This document shows, one piece after another, positions 35,138 through 44,444 of a stretch of DNA of 44,444 nt; position 1 is the stretch's first letter, and every line of letters starts with the position of its first letter. Origin of the DNA: Leptospira biflexa (lineage in GTDB: Bacteria > Spirochaetota > DYNZ01). The stretch spans positions 1-44,444 of the forward strand of contig DYNZ01000020.1 in assembly GCA_020720805.1 (NCBI GenBank). The letters are read 5' to 3'. The position numbers and the translations under genes were made by a program. The notes under the pieces were generated by a model that saw nothing but the letters and a program-made list of their open reading frames with translations, had not been told where the DNA came from and made no database searches.

Positions 35138-36532
35138 AATATATTTTGTGAGATCCCGGTCAATAATTATCGTATGGAGACGTTCGCGGACAAAATGGGC
35201 GTCTATTTCAATGTTTTTTTTATCTTCGGGTAGATCCGGCGCTTGAAAGGAGATCTCTTCTAAAAGTTTTTCCATAATTGTATGGAGTCGGCGCGCGCCA
35301 ATATTCTCTGTTTCCTCATTGATTTTTAGAGCAATATTCGCTATCTCTTCCAGGGAGTCATCGGTAAAATGGAGTGAAACCCCTTCTGTTTCCAGAAGGG
35401 AGCTATACTGGCGAATTAAGGAATTCTGAGGCAAGCTCAAAATGGCAATAAAATCAGCTCGGGAAAGACTTTGCAACTCTACTCTGATGGGAAAACGACC
35501 CTGTAATTCTGGAATTAAATCTGAGGGTTTGGATATATGAAAAGCACCGCTGGCAATAAATAAAATGTGGTCTGTTTTGACTGGTCCATATTTAGTGCTG
35601 ACTGTGGATCCTTCGACAATAGGTAAAATATCACGCTGCACACCCTCCCTGGAGATATCTGGCCCTGACCTGCCGTCACGGCCAGCAATTTTATCAATTT
35701 CATCAATAAATATGATGCCCATTTCCTGGGTACGTCGAACGGCTTCCTCTGAAATCTTTTCTTGATCCAGTAGTTTTTCCAACTCCTCTTCAAAAATTAT
35801 TTTTTTCGCTTCTGAAATGGACATTTTTCTTTTTTTTGATTGTTTTGGTAAGATGTCGCCAAGCAGATTTTGCAGATTGTTTTCTAAATCATCCATTCCC
35901 GTAGCTAAAACCTGCATCATCGGCATTCCTGAATTTGATTTAATCTCAAATTCGATAATCCGTTCATCCAGATCCCCTTGTTCCAATTTTTCCTTCATCC
36001 TATTGCGGCTTTCCGCTATTTTTCTTTCGCGCTCTTCCTCTTCTGTTCTATTGTCAAAAACTGTTGTCGTCGATTGCGCTGAGCCTGAGGTAGATGGTAG
36101 AAGTATATCAAGGATTCTTTCGATCGTTCTTATTTGGGCTTTTGATTCATTCAGTGATCGAAATTCAGACTTTACCAGATTGATAGCAATCGAAACAAGA
36201 TCTCTCACCATCGATTCTACATCGCGTCCCACATACCCTACTTCGGTATATTTTGTTGCTTCTACTTTTATAAAGGGAGCGTTTGCCAGTTTCGACAGGC
36301 GTCTGGCAATTTCAGTCTTCCCGACTCCAGTAGGCCCTATCATAATAATATTTTTAGGTGAAATTTCTTCACGCAACTCTTCGGGCAATTTGCGACGCCG
36401 AGTACGATTCCTCAAAGCAATCGCTACAGCTTTTTTTGCCGCTTCCTGACCAATAATATATTTATCCAGCTCCGCTACAATTTGTGCGGGGGTCATTTCC
36501 TGGTTTTGAAAAGGTAAGAACTCTTTTTCCAT
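35132..36532 (-). CDS. hslU: HslU ATPase subunit of the HslUV protease
   Basis: AAA+ unfoldase feeding substrates to HslV. 466 aa from this start. Walker A GPTGVGKT (residues 66-73 in this numbering), the pore-loop motif GYVGRDVE, Walker [12 protein letters not shown], and a sensor arginine in [10 protein letters not shown]. The I domain lies between about 115 and 230. The C-terminal residues KYIL are the tail that docks into HslV. I prefer ATG 36532 because GAGAG lies before it; the ATG at 36559 is in frame but has no ribosome site. hslV is 36 bp upstream and clearly in one operon. Confidence 0.96.
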   Translation of the reverse strand: MEKEFLPFQNQEMTPAQIVAELDKYIIGQEAAKKAVAIALRNRTRRRKLPEELREEISPKNIIMIGPTGVGKTEIARRLSKLANAPFIKVEATKYTEVGYVGRDVESMVRDLVSIAINLVKSEFRSLNESKAQIRTIERILDILLPSTSGSAQSTTTVFDNRTEEEERERKIAESRNRMKEKLEQGDLDERIIEFEIKSNSGMPMMQVLATGMDDLENNLQNLLGDILPKQSKKRKMSISEAKKIIFEEELEKLLDQEKISEEAVRRTQEMGIIFIDEIDKIAGRDGRSGPDISREGVQRDILPIVEGSTVSTKYGPVKTDHILFIASGAFHISKPSDLIPELQGRFPIRVELQSLSRADFIAILSLPQNSLIRQYSSLLETEGVSLHFTDDSLEEIANIALKINEETENIGARRLHTIMEKLLEEISFQAPDLPEDKKNIEIDAHFVRERLHTIIIDRDLTKYIL

Positions 36533-36568
36533 CCAATAATCTCTCTTCTTTAATGACATAAAAATAAA

Positions 36569-37105
36569 TCAGGAAATCTCTTCGATTGTTAAATGAGAAT
36601 TGGTATAAATACAGATACCCGCTGCTATAGACAAGGATTCTCTTACAACTGCTTTAGCGTCCAATTCAGTATTACGATAAAGCGCCTGAGCGGCCGCAAG
36701 GGCGTATGCTCCTCCGCTTCCAATGGCTAAAATTTTTTCATCAGGTTCAATAACCTCGCCATTGCCGGATATGAGAAATAGATCCTCCTGCGAGGCGACT
36801 ATCAACATAGCCTCCAGGCGACGCAGGATCTTATCCGAACGCCAATCCTTAGCCAATTCCACGGCCGCTCGCTTCATATTGCCTGAGTATGATTCTAATT
36901 TTGACTCAAATTTTTCAAAAAGAGTGATAGCATCAGCTACAGAACCGGCAAATCCTGAAAGAACTTTGTTATTATAAAGTTTTCTCACTTTCACAGCCGA
37001 ATGTTTCATGACCGTGGTTCCAAAAGTAACCTGACCATCTCCACCTAGGGCAGTTTGTCCATTTTTGTGAACTGCCAGAATTGTTGTACCTTTCATCTGT
37101 TCCAT
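36569..37105 (-). CDS. hslV: HslV protease subunit
   Basis: Proteasome-like threonine peptidase forming the double ring capped by HslU. 178 aa. The catalytic Thr is Thr7 in [12 protein letters not shown], so a six-residue propeptide MEQMKG must be removed; Lys in [17 protein letters not shown] and GGDGQVT are the other active-site marks. [14 protein letters not shown] near the end is typical. The ATG follows GAGG at a long spacing. It is 153 bp downstream of xerC. Confidence 0.97.
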   Translation of the reverse strand: MEQMKGTTILAVHKNGQTALGGDGQVTFGTTVMKHSAVKVRKLYNNKVLSGFAGSVADAITLFEKFESKLESYSGNMKRAAVELAKDWRSDKILRRLEAMLIVASQEDLFLISGNGEVIEPDEKILAIGSGGAYALAAAQALYRNTELDAKAVVRESLSIAAGICIYTNSHLTIEEIS

Positions 37106-37258
37106 ATTGAATTGCTGCCTCGGATATTGTCATGCTATTGAGACTTTAATACTCAAATAAGCCTCCAGGCTGTATGGACATAGAGGTAGAAGCAAGAAAA
37201 AATAGAGAAATTGTATTCCTTTTATCTATTTTCGATAAAGAAGGAAAAATTCTATTGT

Positions 37259-38155
37259 TTAATGATGCGGATGATATTGGTGATACACATCCTGCAGTTT
37301 TTTTCTGGAAAGATGTATATAAATCTGCGTGGTTGAGAGGGAGGCATGACCTAACATCTCTTGCACAGCACGCAAGGAACAGCCCTTATTTAACAAATGG
37401 GTTGCAAAACTATGCCGGAATTGATGGGGATGGATTTTTTCCATGTTGCTCCGCAGCATAATCCATTTATGTATCCAATAACGAACCGATCTTGGGGATA
37501 AGATGATGCCACGTTCGCTCACAAAGAGAGCCGTATGGTTTGATTGTCGCACTGACAAATAATTTTTTATTGCCTCTTGTGATGATTTTCCCAGAAAAAC
37601 GATTCGTTCCTTCTGTCGCTTTCCAATTATCCGTAACTGGCTGGCCTGTGCTTGCTCTTTTTGCAGGGAGCAGAGCTCTGCTATACGCATACCTGTTGAA
37701 TAAAGCACCTCAAGGATGGCAGCCACCAGATAATCCATATATGTAGCATCTGACTTTACTTTCAATAGATCTTCAAAGAGAGTTTGCATGCGATCTTCAG
37801 AAAGAGCGCTAGGAAGCGATTTAGAGTATTTTGGTGCCTGTAGTAACCTGGTTGGATCTGCTTGGAGGATTTTTTTTCGGACCAAAAATTTATGAAATGA
37901 CTTTACGGTTGCTATATTTCTGGCAATCGATCGTTTGCTAAGGTGAAAATCGGCCAAAAAGTAGAGAAACTGGCGAATATTATGAGCATCAGGCCATGAA
38001 TTTGCAGGATTATCATGGGGAATTTTCGTAAAGCCATTTTCTTCACAATATTGGACAAAACGGTTAAGATCATTGCTGTAGGCCACGATGGTATGGGAAC
38101 TATAACCACGCTCGACCTGCAGATATTGTAAAAATTGATCAACAAAAAAATTCAT
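37259..38155 (-). CDS. xerC: Tyrosine recombinase XerC/XerD
   Basis: Site-specific recombinase resolving chromosome dimers at dif near the terminus. 298 aa. An N-terminal SAM-like core-binding domain (about 1-105) is followed by the catalytic domain with Arg157 (STGMRIAEL), Lys179, His244-x-x-Arg247 (HPHQFRHSF), His270 (LGHASL) and the nucleophile Tyr279 (IYIH). All are present. The gene order beside topA and hslVU fits XerC rather than a phage integrase. The ATG directly follows the topA stop (TAG then ATG). No second Xer gene or dif site was recognised in the window. Confidence 0.95.
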   Translation of the reverse strand: MNFFVDQFLQYLQVERGYSSHTIVAYSNDLNRFVQYCEENGFTKIPHDNPANSWPDAHNIRQFLYFLADFHLSKRSIARNIATVKSFHKFLVRKKILQADPTRLLQAPKYSKSLPSALSEDRMQTLFEDLLKVKSDATYMDYLVAAILEVLYSTGMRIAELCSLQKEQAQASQLRIIGKRQKERIVFLGKSSQEAIKNYLSVRQSNHTALFVSERGIILSPRSVRYWIHKWIMLRSNMEKIHPHQFRHSFATHLLNKGCSLRAVQEMLGHASLSTTQIYIHLSRKKLQDVYHQYHPHH

Positions 38156-40342
38156 CTATTTTTGTTTGGAACTATCCTGTTCCGGGACAAATCGTTCGCA
38201 TTCTAGGTTCAGACATTGCAGATGGTTCTCCTCATTTTTTCGTTTCCTATTGTTTTCGAAAAGGATAGCTCCGCATGCTGTACAAGTTTGCTCCGGAACG
38301 GGTACGTGCCAACTGGAAAAATGACAAGAGGGATATTTACTGCAGCCAAAAAAAGGACGACCTCGCTTTGTACTTTTTTTAATAACATGACCTTCGCAAC
38401 CCGGCATCGGACATGGTCCCAAAGGAACAGGTTTGGCATTCCTGCATTCAGGAAAACCGGTGCATGCCAGAAAATATCCAAATTTACCCAGTTTTTTTAC
38501 CATCGGACGGCCGCATACTTCACAGAAAAAATCTGTCGGCTCATCTAAAATAGATTTTACTTCTTCAATATTCTTAATCGCATGCTCAACTGTCAAAATA
38601 AAAGGGTTGTAAAAATCGTGCAACATTGTTACCCAATTTTCACTGCCATCTTCAATTTGATCAAGTTTTGATTCCATCGATGCCGTAAAACCAGGTTCAA
38701 GAATTCTCTCAAAATGACCAACCAACATATCATTTACCAACCTGCCCAATTGGGTTGGAATCAATTGACGACTTGCACGGCTTACATAATATCGTTTCAT
38801 TAATGTACTGATAGTTGGCGCGTAGGTAGATGGGCGCCCTATTCCGGATTCTTCCAATTTTTTTACAATTGAAGCATCATTGTAGCGCGGAGGCGGTGAT
38901 GTAAAGTGTTGCTCTACATATGTTTGCTCGGCATTGAGTTCTTCGCCAATGGAAAATGTGGGAATTAAAAACAATTTTTCCTTTTTTTCTTTTCCTTCTG
39001 AACTAGCGATGATCTCATCCATCACGACAGTAAAACCTTTAAACTTTACTTTTTTACCAGAAGCGCGAAAAAGATAGGAGCCATTTTTTATGGATAAAGT
39101 TACCTGTTCGTATAACTCAGGATTTAATTGAGATGCAACAAATTTTTGCCAGATGAGCTCGTACAAACGAAATTGATCACGGGTTAATTTATCCTTTATT
39201 GATGCTGGTGTCCGAAATGGATCAGTTGGCCGTATAGCTTCGTGAGCATCCTGCGCATTTTTTTTACTAGAAAAGAAATTGGGCTGACTAGGCAAATAAC
39301 CTGCACCATACTGTTTTAAGATAAAATCGCGCACTTTATTGATTGCTGATTCTGAGACGCGAACTGAATCAGTGCGCATATATGTAATCAATCCCACAGA
39401 ACCGGCAATACCAAGGTCAATACCTTCATACAATTGCTGTGCAATCATCATTGTTTTGGAGGAAACATATCCAAGACGAGTTGCTGCATCTTGCTGCAGT
39501 TTGGATGTTGTATAGGGGGGCGGAGCTTTTCTCTGCTTATCCTGGATCCTGAGGTCGTTGACTTGATAAATTCCTTGACTTAAAACAGATATAATAGAAT
39601 CAGCTTGCTCTTTATTCTGGATTTCAATTTTTTTTTCGTTAAAGCCAAAAAGAGCCGCTCTAACTTTTTTATTACCTTTATGAAGATCTACCTCTATCGT
39701 CCAGTATTCTTCAGAAACAAAATTTTCTATTTCCACTTCCCTTTCACATAGCATTCGCAATGTAACCGACTGCACTCTGCCAGCCGATAATCCTTTTTTC
39801 ACCTTTTTCCATAGAATAGGTGAAATATTATATCCAACCAAGCGGTCTAAGATTCGTCTAGCCTGCTGCGCATAGAATAGATTCATATTGATGATCCGAG
39901 GTTCCGCTACCGCATTTCGGATAGCTTCTTCTGTAATTTCATGAAATTCGATGCGTTTTACATTTTTATTAAAGGGTTGCAAAACATTTTTCAGGTGGTA
40001 GCTGATGGCTTCTCCCTCCCTATCAGGGTCTGAGGCAAGTAGAACTTCTTCTGCTTTACTTGCTTCCCTCTTGATTTGATTAAGAATTTTAGCCCTGCCG
40101 CGGACTGTGATATAATCGGGATGAAAATCTTTTTCAACATCAACGGCTAATCTTGACTTTGGTAAATCAATGATATGACCCATGGAGGCCATAATTTTGT
40201 AATTTTTGGGCAAAAATTTATTTAATGTTTTCGCTTTTGTAGGTGATTCGACCACTACCAGCGTTCGGTGATTTGTTTCCATTGATTCCTTTTTATTTTT
40301 TGCTTTCGTGGTCGCATTTGAAGACTTTTTCGATGATGACAT
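38156..40342 (-). CDS. topA: DNA topoisomerase I
   Basis: Type IA topoisomerase that relaxes negative supercoils. 728 aa. The N-terminal Toprim domain has VVVESPTKAKTLNKFL and DPDREGEAISYHL; the catalytic Tyr321 lies in LITYMRTDS. The C-terminus has three four-Cys zinc repeats: CEVC...CTGFPEC, CPMPGC...CSKYPSC and CTAC...CLNLEC. A basic, Ser-rich N-terminal extension of about 25 residues precedes METNHRTLVVVESP, so a start at the inner Met is possible. It is 16 bp downstream of dprA and abuts xerC. Confidence 0.98.
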   Translation of the reverse strand: MSSSKKSSNATTKAKNKKESMETNHRTLVVVESPTKAKTLNKFLPKNYKIMASMGHIIDLPKSRLAVDVEKDFHPDYITVRGRAKILNQIKREASKAEEVLLASDPDREGEAISYHLKNVLQPFNKNVKRIEFHEITEEAIRNAVAEPRIINMNLFYAQQARRILDRLVGYNISPILWKKVKKGLSAGRVQSVTLRMLCEREVEIENFVSEEYWTIEVDLHKGNKKVRAALFGFNEKKIEIQNKEQADSIISVLSQGIYQVNDLRIQDKQRKAPPPYTTSKLQQDAATRLGYVSSKTMMIAQQLYEGIDLGIAGSVGLITYMRTDSVRVSESAINKVRDFILKQYGAGYLPSQPNFFSSKKNAQDAHEAIRPTDPFRTPASIKDKLTRDQFRLYELIWQKFVASQLNPELYEQVTLSIKNGSYLFRASGKKVKFKGFTVVMDEIIASSEGKEKKEKLFLIPTFSIGEELNAEQTYVEQHFTSPPPRYNDASIVKKLEESGIGRPSTYAPTISTLMKRYYVSRASRQLIPTQLGRLVNDMLVGHFERILEPGFTASMESKLDQIEDGSENWVTMLHDFYNPFILTVEHAIKNIEEVKSILDEPTDFFCEVCGRPMVKKLGKFGYFLACTGFPECRNAKPVPLGPCPMPGCEGHVIKKSTKRGRPFFGCSKYPSCHFSSWHVPVPEQTCTACGAILFENNRKRKNEENHLQCLNLECERFVPEQDSSKQK

Positions 40343-40358
40343 AAGCTGCTTTTCCGGG

Positions 40359-41450
40359 TTATAATCTGTATAGTAAATTTGCTTTATTTTCTTCTATGAG
40401 AGATTTTTGCTTTAGCGACATGATGACCAATTCAAGAGTTCCCAAATTCATCGCTGTCGTTTGCAACAGATCGTCTCGATGGATTCCTGTAGATGTGCCT
40501 TTACTAATTTCCTGTAATAAAAGTGATTCCTGCTCATTGAGCTTTGCAATGATGCCCATTTTTTGGTTTGAAAAAAGATCTGGTTGTTGGCTTTGGTCAG
40601 AGCAGATATCGGTAGGAGAATGCAATATCTTGGCACCAAGATTGATCCAGTTGCTATTGCCAATAAAACTATCATTCATAAATTCTGGAGGCAAGGCCCA
40701 GATCTCCCGGTTATGCTCTAGTGCCCATTGGCATGTACCTAATGCTCCGCTTTTTTCACCTGCTTCGACGAGAATTATATGACTGGAAAGCCCACTCATG
40801 ATTCGGTTTCTCTGAGGAAACCGAAATCGATCCGGCTCTGTATCCGGAAGAAATTCACTGATGATACCGCCGCCTGATTCCAGGATAGAATCAACCAATT
40901 GCCTGTTTTCTGGTGGATAGATTCGATTCAATCCTGAGCCAAGCACAGCAAAATTGGATATCCTGTTTCGGCAGCTCTCTGTATGAACCTGTGTGTCTAC
41001 ACCGCGTGCCAGTCCTGAGACAACCTGTAGCGAACAGGAGTGCCACTGCTTCAATATCTTTTCGATGCGGGTTTTAGAGATCGGACTCATTTTCCTTGTG
41101 CCTACCACACAAATGGTATTTCTGCCTGTCTCAGGTAGATTGCCACGATAAAATAGGATAGCGGGCGGATCTGCTATCTCCAATAGCGAGGACGGATATT
41201 CTTTATCCCAAATCGTAACCCAGAGAATACCAATTGAAAAAAATTTTTCAAGTTGCAATCGAAAAATATCTTGATGATGTTGGATATTAAAATTAGAAAT
41301 TTTTTCTTCGCTTAATATTGCGGGAACTATCTCCAGGGGTTCCCCCTGGGGCCAAAACTCTTTGAATTTTTTTATTTTTTTATTGAAAACCCCTGGTATG
41401 GATTGCTGTACCAGCGCTCCCGTTCCTCTGAGCAATTGCAAGTCTGTCAT
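40359..41450 (-). CDS. dprA: DNA-processing protein DprA (Smf)
   Basis: Binds incoming single-stranded DNA and loads RecA during natural transformation. 363 aa. The Rossmann-like core has VVGTRKMSPIS, VVSGLARGVDTQVH, AVLGSGLNRIYPPENRQL, EFLPDTEPDRFRFPQRNRIM and EKSGALGTCQWALEHNREIWALP. The C-terminal winged helix (about 300-363) is present. The first 90 residues form a helical SAM-like part. It overlaps the upstream TPR lipoprotein (ATGA). Whether this organism is competent cannot be told from the window. Confidence 0.95.
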   Translation of the reverse strand: MTDLQLLRGTGALVQQSIPGVFNKKIKKFKEFWPQGEPLEIVPAILSEEKISNFNIQHHQDIFRLQLEKFFSIGILWVTIWDKEYPSSLLEIADPPAILFYRGNLPETGRNTICVVGTRKMSPISKTRIEKILKQWHSCSLQVVSGLARGVDTQVHTESCRNRISNFAVLGSGLNRIYPPENRQLVDSILESGGGIISEFLPDTEPDRFRFPQRNRIMSGLSSHIILVEAGEKSGALGTCQWALEHNREIWALPPEFMNDSFIGNSNWINLGAKILHSPTDICSDQSQQPDLFSNQKMGIIAKLNEQESLLLQEISKGTSTGIHRDDLLQTTAMNLGTLELVIMSLKQKSLIEENKANLLYRL

Positions 41451-42190
41451 TTTTTCTTTTTATTTGTTAATAAAATTTGATTTATATTCTTTTGAGCGTC
41501 CTGGTATTTTTCTGATTTTTCAGGTACTATTTTAAGAATAGTCTGATAATAAGCTAACGCTTTATTATAGTCCTGGCTTTCATAATGCATCCGGCCCAAA
41601 GCAAATAGGATTCTATCGTTTTTTTTGTCCTCTTCATGCATTTTTAATAATTCCCGGATTGCTTCTTCTTTTTTTTCGAGGATATAGAATTGCAATAATG
41701 ATTTTCCGAATCTGCTGGCCGAACGATTTGGAAATTTTAATAAAGCTTTATTGTAATTTACGAAACTTTTTTCTCCGAACTCAATCGCCTTTTTATGATC
41801 GCCGGCTGATTTACTGCGAAATGCAAGGGTTGCCTGAACAGCAGCATAATCGTGGTAGACTTCAGGTCTTGTCTCACCGTGCTCTATAGCTAATTGATAA
41901 TAACGCAGAGCTTGGTGATGATTCTCAAGTTTGGCAAATTCATCAGCCATTTTTCGATAAAAAAGTCCTAACTTATCAACATCCTGTACGCATCTATGAA
42001 TTTTCTTTTCAAGATGAGCTATCTCTTTCTCCCAATCTTCCCGTGTACCTTGGTTTCCCGAAACCCTTTTTTTGCGAATATCAGCAATCTGTTTTTCAAT
42101 TTTTTCGCAGGACAACAGAAAAACCAGACTGCCAGCTATCAAAAAAATCCCATATACAATTTGATACTTTCTATTTGTGGTTGTTATCAT
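41447..42190 (-). CDS. TPR-repeat lipoprotein
   Basis: 247 aa. The signal ends in LVFLLSC, so Cys28 is the likely lipid site. A charged helix follows, then TPR pairs: FYRKMADEFAKLENHHQALRYY, SKSAGDHKKAIEFGEKSF, ILFALGRMHYESQDYNKALA. It ends in a Lys tail (NKKKK). A periplasm-facing scaffold role is inferred. Its stop overlaps dprA by four bases, so it is the first gene of the dprA-topA-xerC-hslVU run. The link with DprA is by position only. Confidence 0.88.
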   Translation of the reverse strand: MITTTNRKYQIVYGIFLIAGSLVFLLSCEKIEKQIADIRKKRVSGNQGTREDWEKEIAHLEKKIHRCVQDVDKLGLFYRKMADEFAKLENHHQALRYYQLAIEHGETRPEVYHDYAAVQATLAFRSKSAGDHKKAIEFGEKSFVNYNKALLKFPNRSASRFGKSLLQFYILEKKEEAIRELLKMHEEDKKNDRILFALGRMHYESQDYNKALAYYQTILKIVPEKSEKYQDAQKNINQILLTNKKKK

Positions 42191-42217
42191 TCCGTTTCGC
42201 CAGTTACCAATGGATTT

Positions 42218-43237
42218 TTATCCTTTAGGAAAAATTCTTTGCACATTGGCATTATGGATTTGTCTCAATACCTCATGGGTCGTTCTGAGTAGATTTAAAT
42301 CCATTTCACCGCTGACAAACGGTGTAACTCCTTGCGTAATACATTCATAAAAATGGATGTGTTCCAGCTTCAAAGGATTGTCTTTATGAACATAAAGTTG
42401 TTCGATAAAGGATTCCTGGCTATACCGGATCTCTTCCCGAGTCATTAGATAAGCGCTTGAAGCCTGACGATGGATATGAATGTCCTGATCCGCATAATTT
42501 AAAAAGATATAAGATTTCTCTTGAATAACGGAAAGAGTTCTTATTTTATTTTGAGTGGCGCGACTGGCGGCAAAAGAGGCAATACACCCGTTCTCAAATT
42601 GAATCTGGACATTGGCCACATCTTCATGATTTTCAGAAAAAATTCTGTTTCCCGTTGCACTGATTTTTTGGATTGGTGAATTGATTAAGTTCACAACAAT
42701 ATCCAAATCATGGATCATAAGATCTAGCACCACACCGACATCCTTTATGCGGGCAGTAAAGGGGTTCATACGCCTACATTCAACCAATAAAGGATTATTA
42801 ATGATCTTGTGAATTTCCTGGACAGCGCCGTTAAAACGTTCCACATGGCCCACTTGCAGAATCAGTCCTTTCGCCTCAGCCAGCGAAATAAGCTCTTCGG
42901 CCTGCTCTACAGTCTCGGTAATAGGTTTTTCCAGTAAAACATGGCGGCCTGCGCTTAAGGCCATTTTTGCGGTACTGTAATGTAGTGTGGTTGGTACTGC
43001 AATAACGACTGCATCGGAAGCATTGATGAGGTCGTTCACTTCCTGGTAATAGACCGTTTCAAATTTATCAGCTACCTCTTGAGCCCGAACTGGATTGGCA
43101 TCATGCACGCCAACCAACTCATATCTATGCGGCAGCATTGTAACTACATTGACATGATATTGACCCATGTGGCCAACACCTATGATACCAATTTTCAATT
43201 TTTTTGTGATTTTATTGAGTGCCACGACGAATACCAC
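42218..43237 (-). CDS. Gfo/Idh/MocA family NAD(P)-dependent oxidoreductase
   Basis: 339 aa. The Rossmann fold starts with IGIIGVGHMGQYHVNV, then the conserved VLLEKPITETVEQAEEL (EKP motif) and VGHVERFNGAVQEI. The second half is the family's beta-sheet domain, with VLDLMIHDLDIVVNLI. It oxidises or reduces a sugar-type substrate, unknown here. Close relatives often sit beside lpx genes and include sugar-nucleotide dehydrogenases such as GnnA; no lpx gene is in this window, so I do not name it. The start is GTG with no clear ribosome site; initiation near the KLKIGIIG segment is possible. Confidence 0.9.
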   Translation of the reverse strand: MVFVVALNKITKKLKIGIIGVGHMGQYHVNVVTMLPHRYELVGVHDANPVRAQEVADKFETVYYQEVNDLINASDAVVIAVPTTLHYSTAKMALSAGRHVLLEKPITETVEQAEELISLAEAKGLILQVGHVERFNGAVQEIHKIINNPLLVECRRMNPFTARIKDVGVVLDLMIHDLDIVVNLINSPIQKISATGNRIFSENHEDVANVQIQFENGCIASFAASRATQNKIRTLSVIQEKSYIFLNYADQDIHIHRQASSAYLMTREEIRYSQESFIEQLYVHKDNPLKLEHIHFYECITQGVTPFVSGEMDLNLLRTTHEVLRQIHNANVQRIFPKG

Positions 43238-43322
43238 TTTTTTAGGGTAGAAATAGAGAATTCAAGAGGATTATGAATTTCCCTGCTTGAAAAAGTGTCA
43301 AGAAAAAAGGGTCATTGTTCCA

Positions 43323-44339
43323 TTATGATTTTTCGTTTTGGAGTTTTTGAACTCGCTCCTGAATAGATAGCGAGGCTGGATTAATCAAAAGCGCCTTTTT
43401 ATAATAAGCTAGTGCTTTTGCTCTTGAACCCAATCTCTCAAAAGATTGGGCTATAAGGAGATAGGAATCCTGAAGATAGAGAGATCCAAAGCGAATGGAT
43501 AATCTACTGTGGTGTAAAGTCTTTTGAAATTGATCCAATTCGAAATAGGTTCTTGCCACGAGAAAGTTAAATTTAGAGGATTTTGGCGCAATAACCAGTC
43601 CTTCCTGTAGATAAGAGAGCGCCTTTTGGTAAAGTACTTTCCTGTTTTCCCCATTAAGCGTGCTCTCTTCAAGAAGAGAGCCTGCCTGACGAGAAATCAT
43701 GGCTGCCATATACTGCAGAAGATTGAGTTTGTCAGTTAGATCCTGAAGATCGCTTATCCTTGCGTAGGCTTTCTGAAAATGTGATTCCGCCAGAGAAAAT
43801 AAGCGCTGCTGGTAATAACTTTTCCCCAGTCCAAATAAGGCTGATGGATTTTCAGAATCTAAAGACAAAGCCTTTTTGTAATATCGAATTGCCTCTCCTG
43901 GGGAGTTGTCGTGAAAATAGTTATCGGCTCTGGCAATATACTGTTGTAATAATTCACGCTGTTCTTCACCTAGCTTGAGGGATTGACCAATCAGAGAGTC
44001 TGGCGGAATCAAACGAAAATGACCTGAAGCGGATATCATCTGCCCAAAGTAGAGAGTTTCCACAATATAATTGACTTTTAATTTGCCAATAATCAGGCCA
44101 TTAGGGTTGAGAATAAAGAGTGATTCGCCATTTTTTGTTATATTTTCTTCAAACATTCTGGCGAGTAGCCGCTGCTTATTGTATTTCACTTCAACGACTT
44201 TGCCAATTATTTTTAAGGGTAATTTGCGTTCCCGTCCCGATTGATCATAAAAGCCATAGGATTGATATGGCTTATCCAAGGAATAAAGGGAAGATACAAA
44301 GAAAAAGGTTATGAGGATACAGGAAAACAAGAATCGCAT
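43323..44339 (-). CDS. Exported TPR-repeat protein at the right end
   Basis: 338 aa. A signal peptide (LFSCILITFFFVSSLYS) ends near residue 20; the Cys in it is too early for a lipobox. A small beta domain covers about 35-115 (KIIGKVVEVKYNKQRLLA, SLFILNPNGLIIGKLKV), and TPR helix pairs run from about 130 to the end (AIRYYKKALSLDSENPSALF, ALAYYKKALLINPASLSIQE). Function unknown. Its start lies 42 bases from the terminal repeat, and a TATAAT beside that repeat may be its -10. Confidence 0.87.
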   Translation of the reverse strand: MRFLFSCILITFFFVSSLYSLDKPYQSYGFYDQSGRERKLPLKIIGKVVEVKYNKQRLLARMFEENITKNGESLFILNPNGLIIGKLKVNYIVETLYFGQMISASGHFRLIPPDSLIGQSLKLGEEQRELLQQYIARADNYFHDNSPGEAIRYYKKALSLDSENPSALFGLGKSYYQQRLFSLAESHFQKAYARISDLQDLTDKLNLLQYMAAMISRQAGSLLEESTLNGENRKVLYQKALSYLQEGLVIAPKSSKFNFLVARTYFELDQFQKTLHHSRLSIRFGSLYLQDSYLLIAQSFERLGSRAKALAYYKKALLINPASLSIQERVQKLQNEKS

Positions 44340-44375
44340 TACTGATAAACCGCCATTTAAAAATCAATCCACCAA

Positions 44376-44381
44376 ATTATA
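44376..44381 (-). promoter_or_regulatory. TATAAT abutting the right repeat
   Basis: A perfect -10 hexamer on the minus strand, directly next to the CTTTAG edge of the repeat and about 37 bases before the ATG at 44339. The -35 position falls inside the repeat and is poor (about TCCGAA). The left copy is followed by TATATA in the same relation. Confidence 0.35.
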
Positions 44382-44444
44382 CTAAAGGCGTTTTGGTTTT
44401 CGGATATCGCAAGGCAATGCCAGCGATGTCGACGCACCCTTTAG
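44382..44444. repeat. 63-bp palindromic repeat, right copy (complete)
   Basis: The element begins CTAAAGG (44382-44388) and ends CCTTTAG (44438-44444), a perfect 7-bp outer inverted repeat ending on the last base of the window. Inside, GATATCGC (44403-44410) pairs with GCGATGTC (44423-44430) with one G-U wobble, and GGC pairs with GCC around AAT. It is the inverted copy of 1-61; the two differ at only two internal bases. Confidence 0.92.

Noticed and set aside
35817-36449. 210-codon frame antisense to hslU
   Set aside because: Ser- and Ile-rich shadow of a well-conserved gene, with no ribosome site.
37259-38155. XerC as a phage or island integrase
   Set aside because: It sits in the conserved topA-xerC-hslVU order and no attachment site or cargo genes were seen.
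1-44444. Linear plasmid or phage with inverted terminal repeats
   Set aside because: The content is core chromosome (rpoD, leuS, topA, dnaG), with no phage, plasmid or telomere-resolvase gene; a contig break at a repeat is simpler.
44382-44444. Integron attC site
   Set aside because: It is palindromic, but lacks the GTTRRRY / RYYYAAC core sites and no integron integrase or cassette is near.

Overview
The window reads as a stretch of core bacterial chromosome from a two-membrane (Gram-negative-type) bacterium. Lipoprotein signal peptides, outer-membrane-type beta proteins ending in an aromatic residue, a chemoreceptor and a GGDEF response regulator support this. The most likely placement is Spirochaetota, perhaps near Leptospirales. 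That rests on gene order (dprA-topA-xerC-hslV-hslU; trpE-trpG-folP-cdaA-ybbR-pdxJ-acpS; dnaG-rpoD), frequent TTG start codons, and many lipoproteins and TPR proteins without clear relatives. It is an inference, not a proof. I see no prophage, transposase, CRISPR array, toxin-antitoxin pair or recognisable defence cluster.

Layout. 1-61 and 44382-44444 are inverted copies of one 63-bp palindromic element, so the window looks like a whole contig that broke at a dispersed repeat. 311-7276 holds a REC-GGDEF diguanylate cyclase, a coiled-coil lipoprotein, a secreted SNase-type nuclease, pspA with a YbjN-like partner, and two exported TPR proteins. 7391-11628 holds an unknown exported protein, a methyl-accepting chemotaxis protein whose natural start seems broken by an in-frame stop, and a beta-rich outer-membrane protein. 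11775-15969 is birA-coaX-leuS. 15976-17541 has a small lipoprotein and another outer-membrane beta protein. 17548-22279 is rnhA-pyrD-yciO followed by a large protein with a cyclic-nucleotide-binding-like N-terminus. A tRNA-Ile(CAU) lies between rnhA and rpoD.

22456-34510 is one long minus-strand run: an exported unknown, trpE, trpG, folP, cdaA, ybbR, pdxJ, acpS, two unknown genes, dnaG and rpoD. Many junctions are 4-bp overlaps, so transcription and translation are probably coupled. It joins tryptophan and folate synthesis, c-di-AMP signalling, vitamin B6 and acyl-carrier-protein activation, primase and the main sigma factor. trmL is on the plus strand. 35132-42190 is a second minus-strand run: a TPR lipoprotein, dprA, topA, xerC, hslV and hslU, an order shared in part with Firmicutes. 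The right end carries a Gfo/Idh/MocA oxidoreductase and an exported TPR protein transcribed away from the terminal repeat.

The most notable points are the terminal palindromic repeat pair, the ATG-AAA-TAA start of the chemoreceptor, two unknown genes inside the acpS-dnaG interval (one with an Sm-like pattern), the cNMP-like giant protein, a PspA/YbjN pair, and a dihydropteroate synthase with an altered Ser-Arg-Lys motif.
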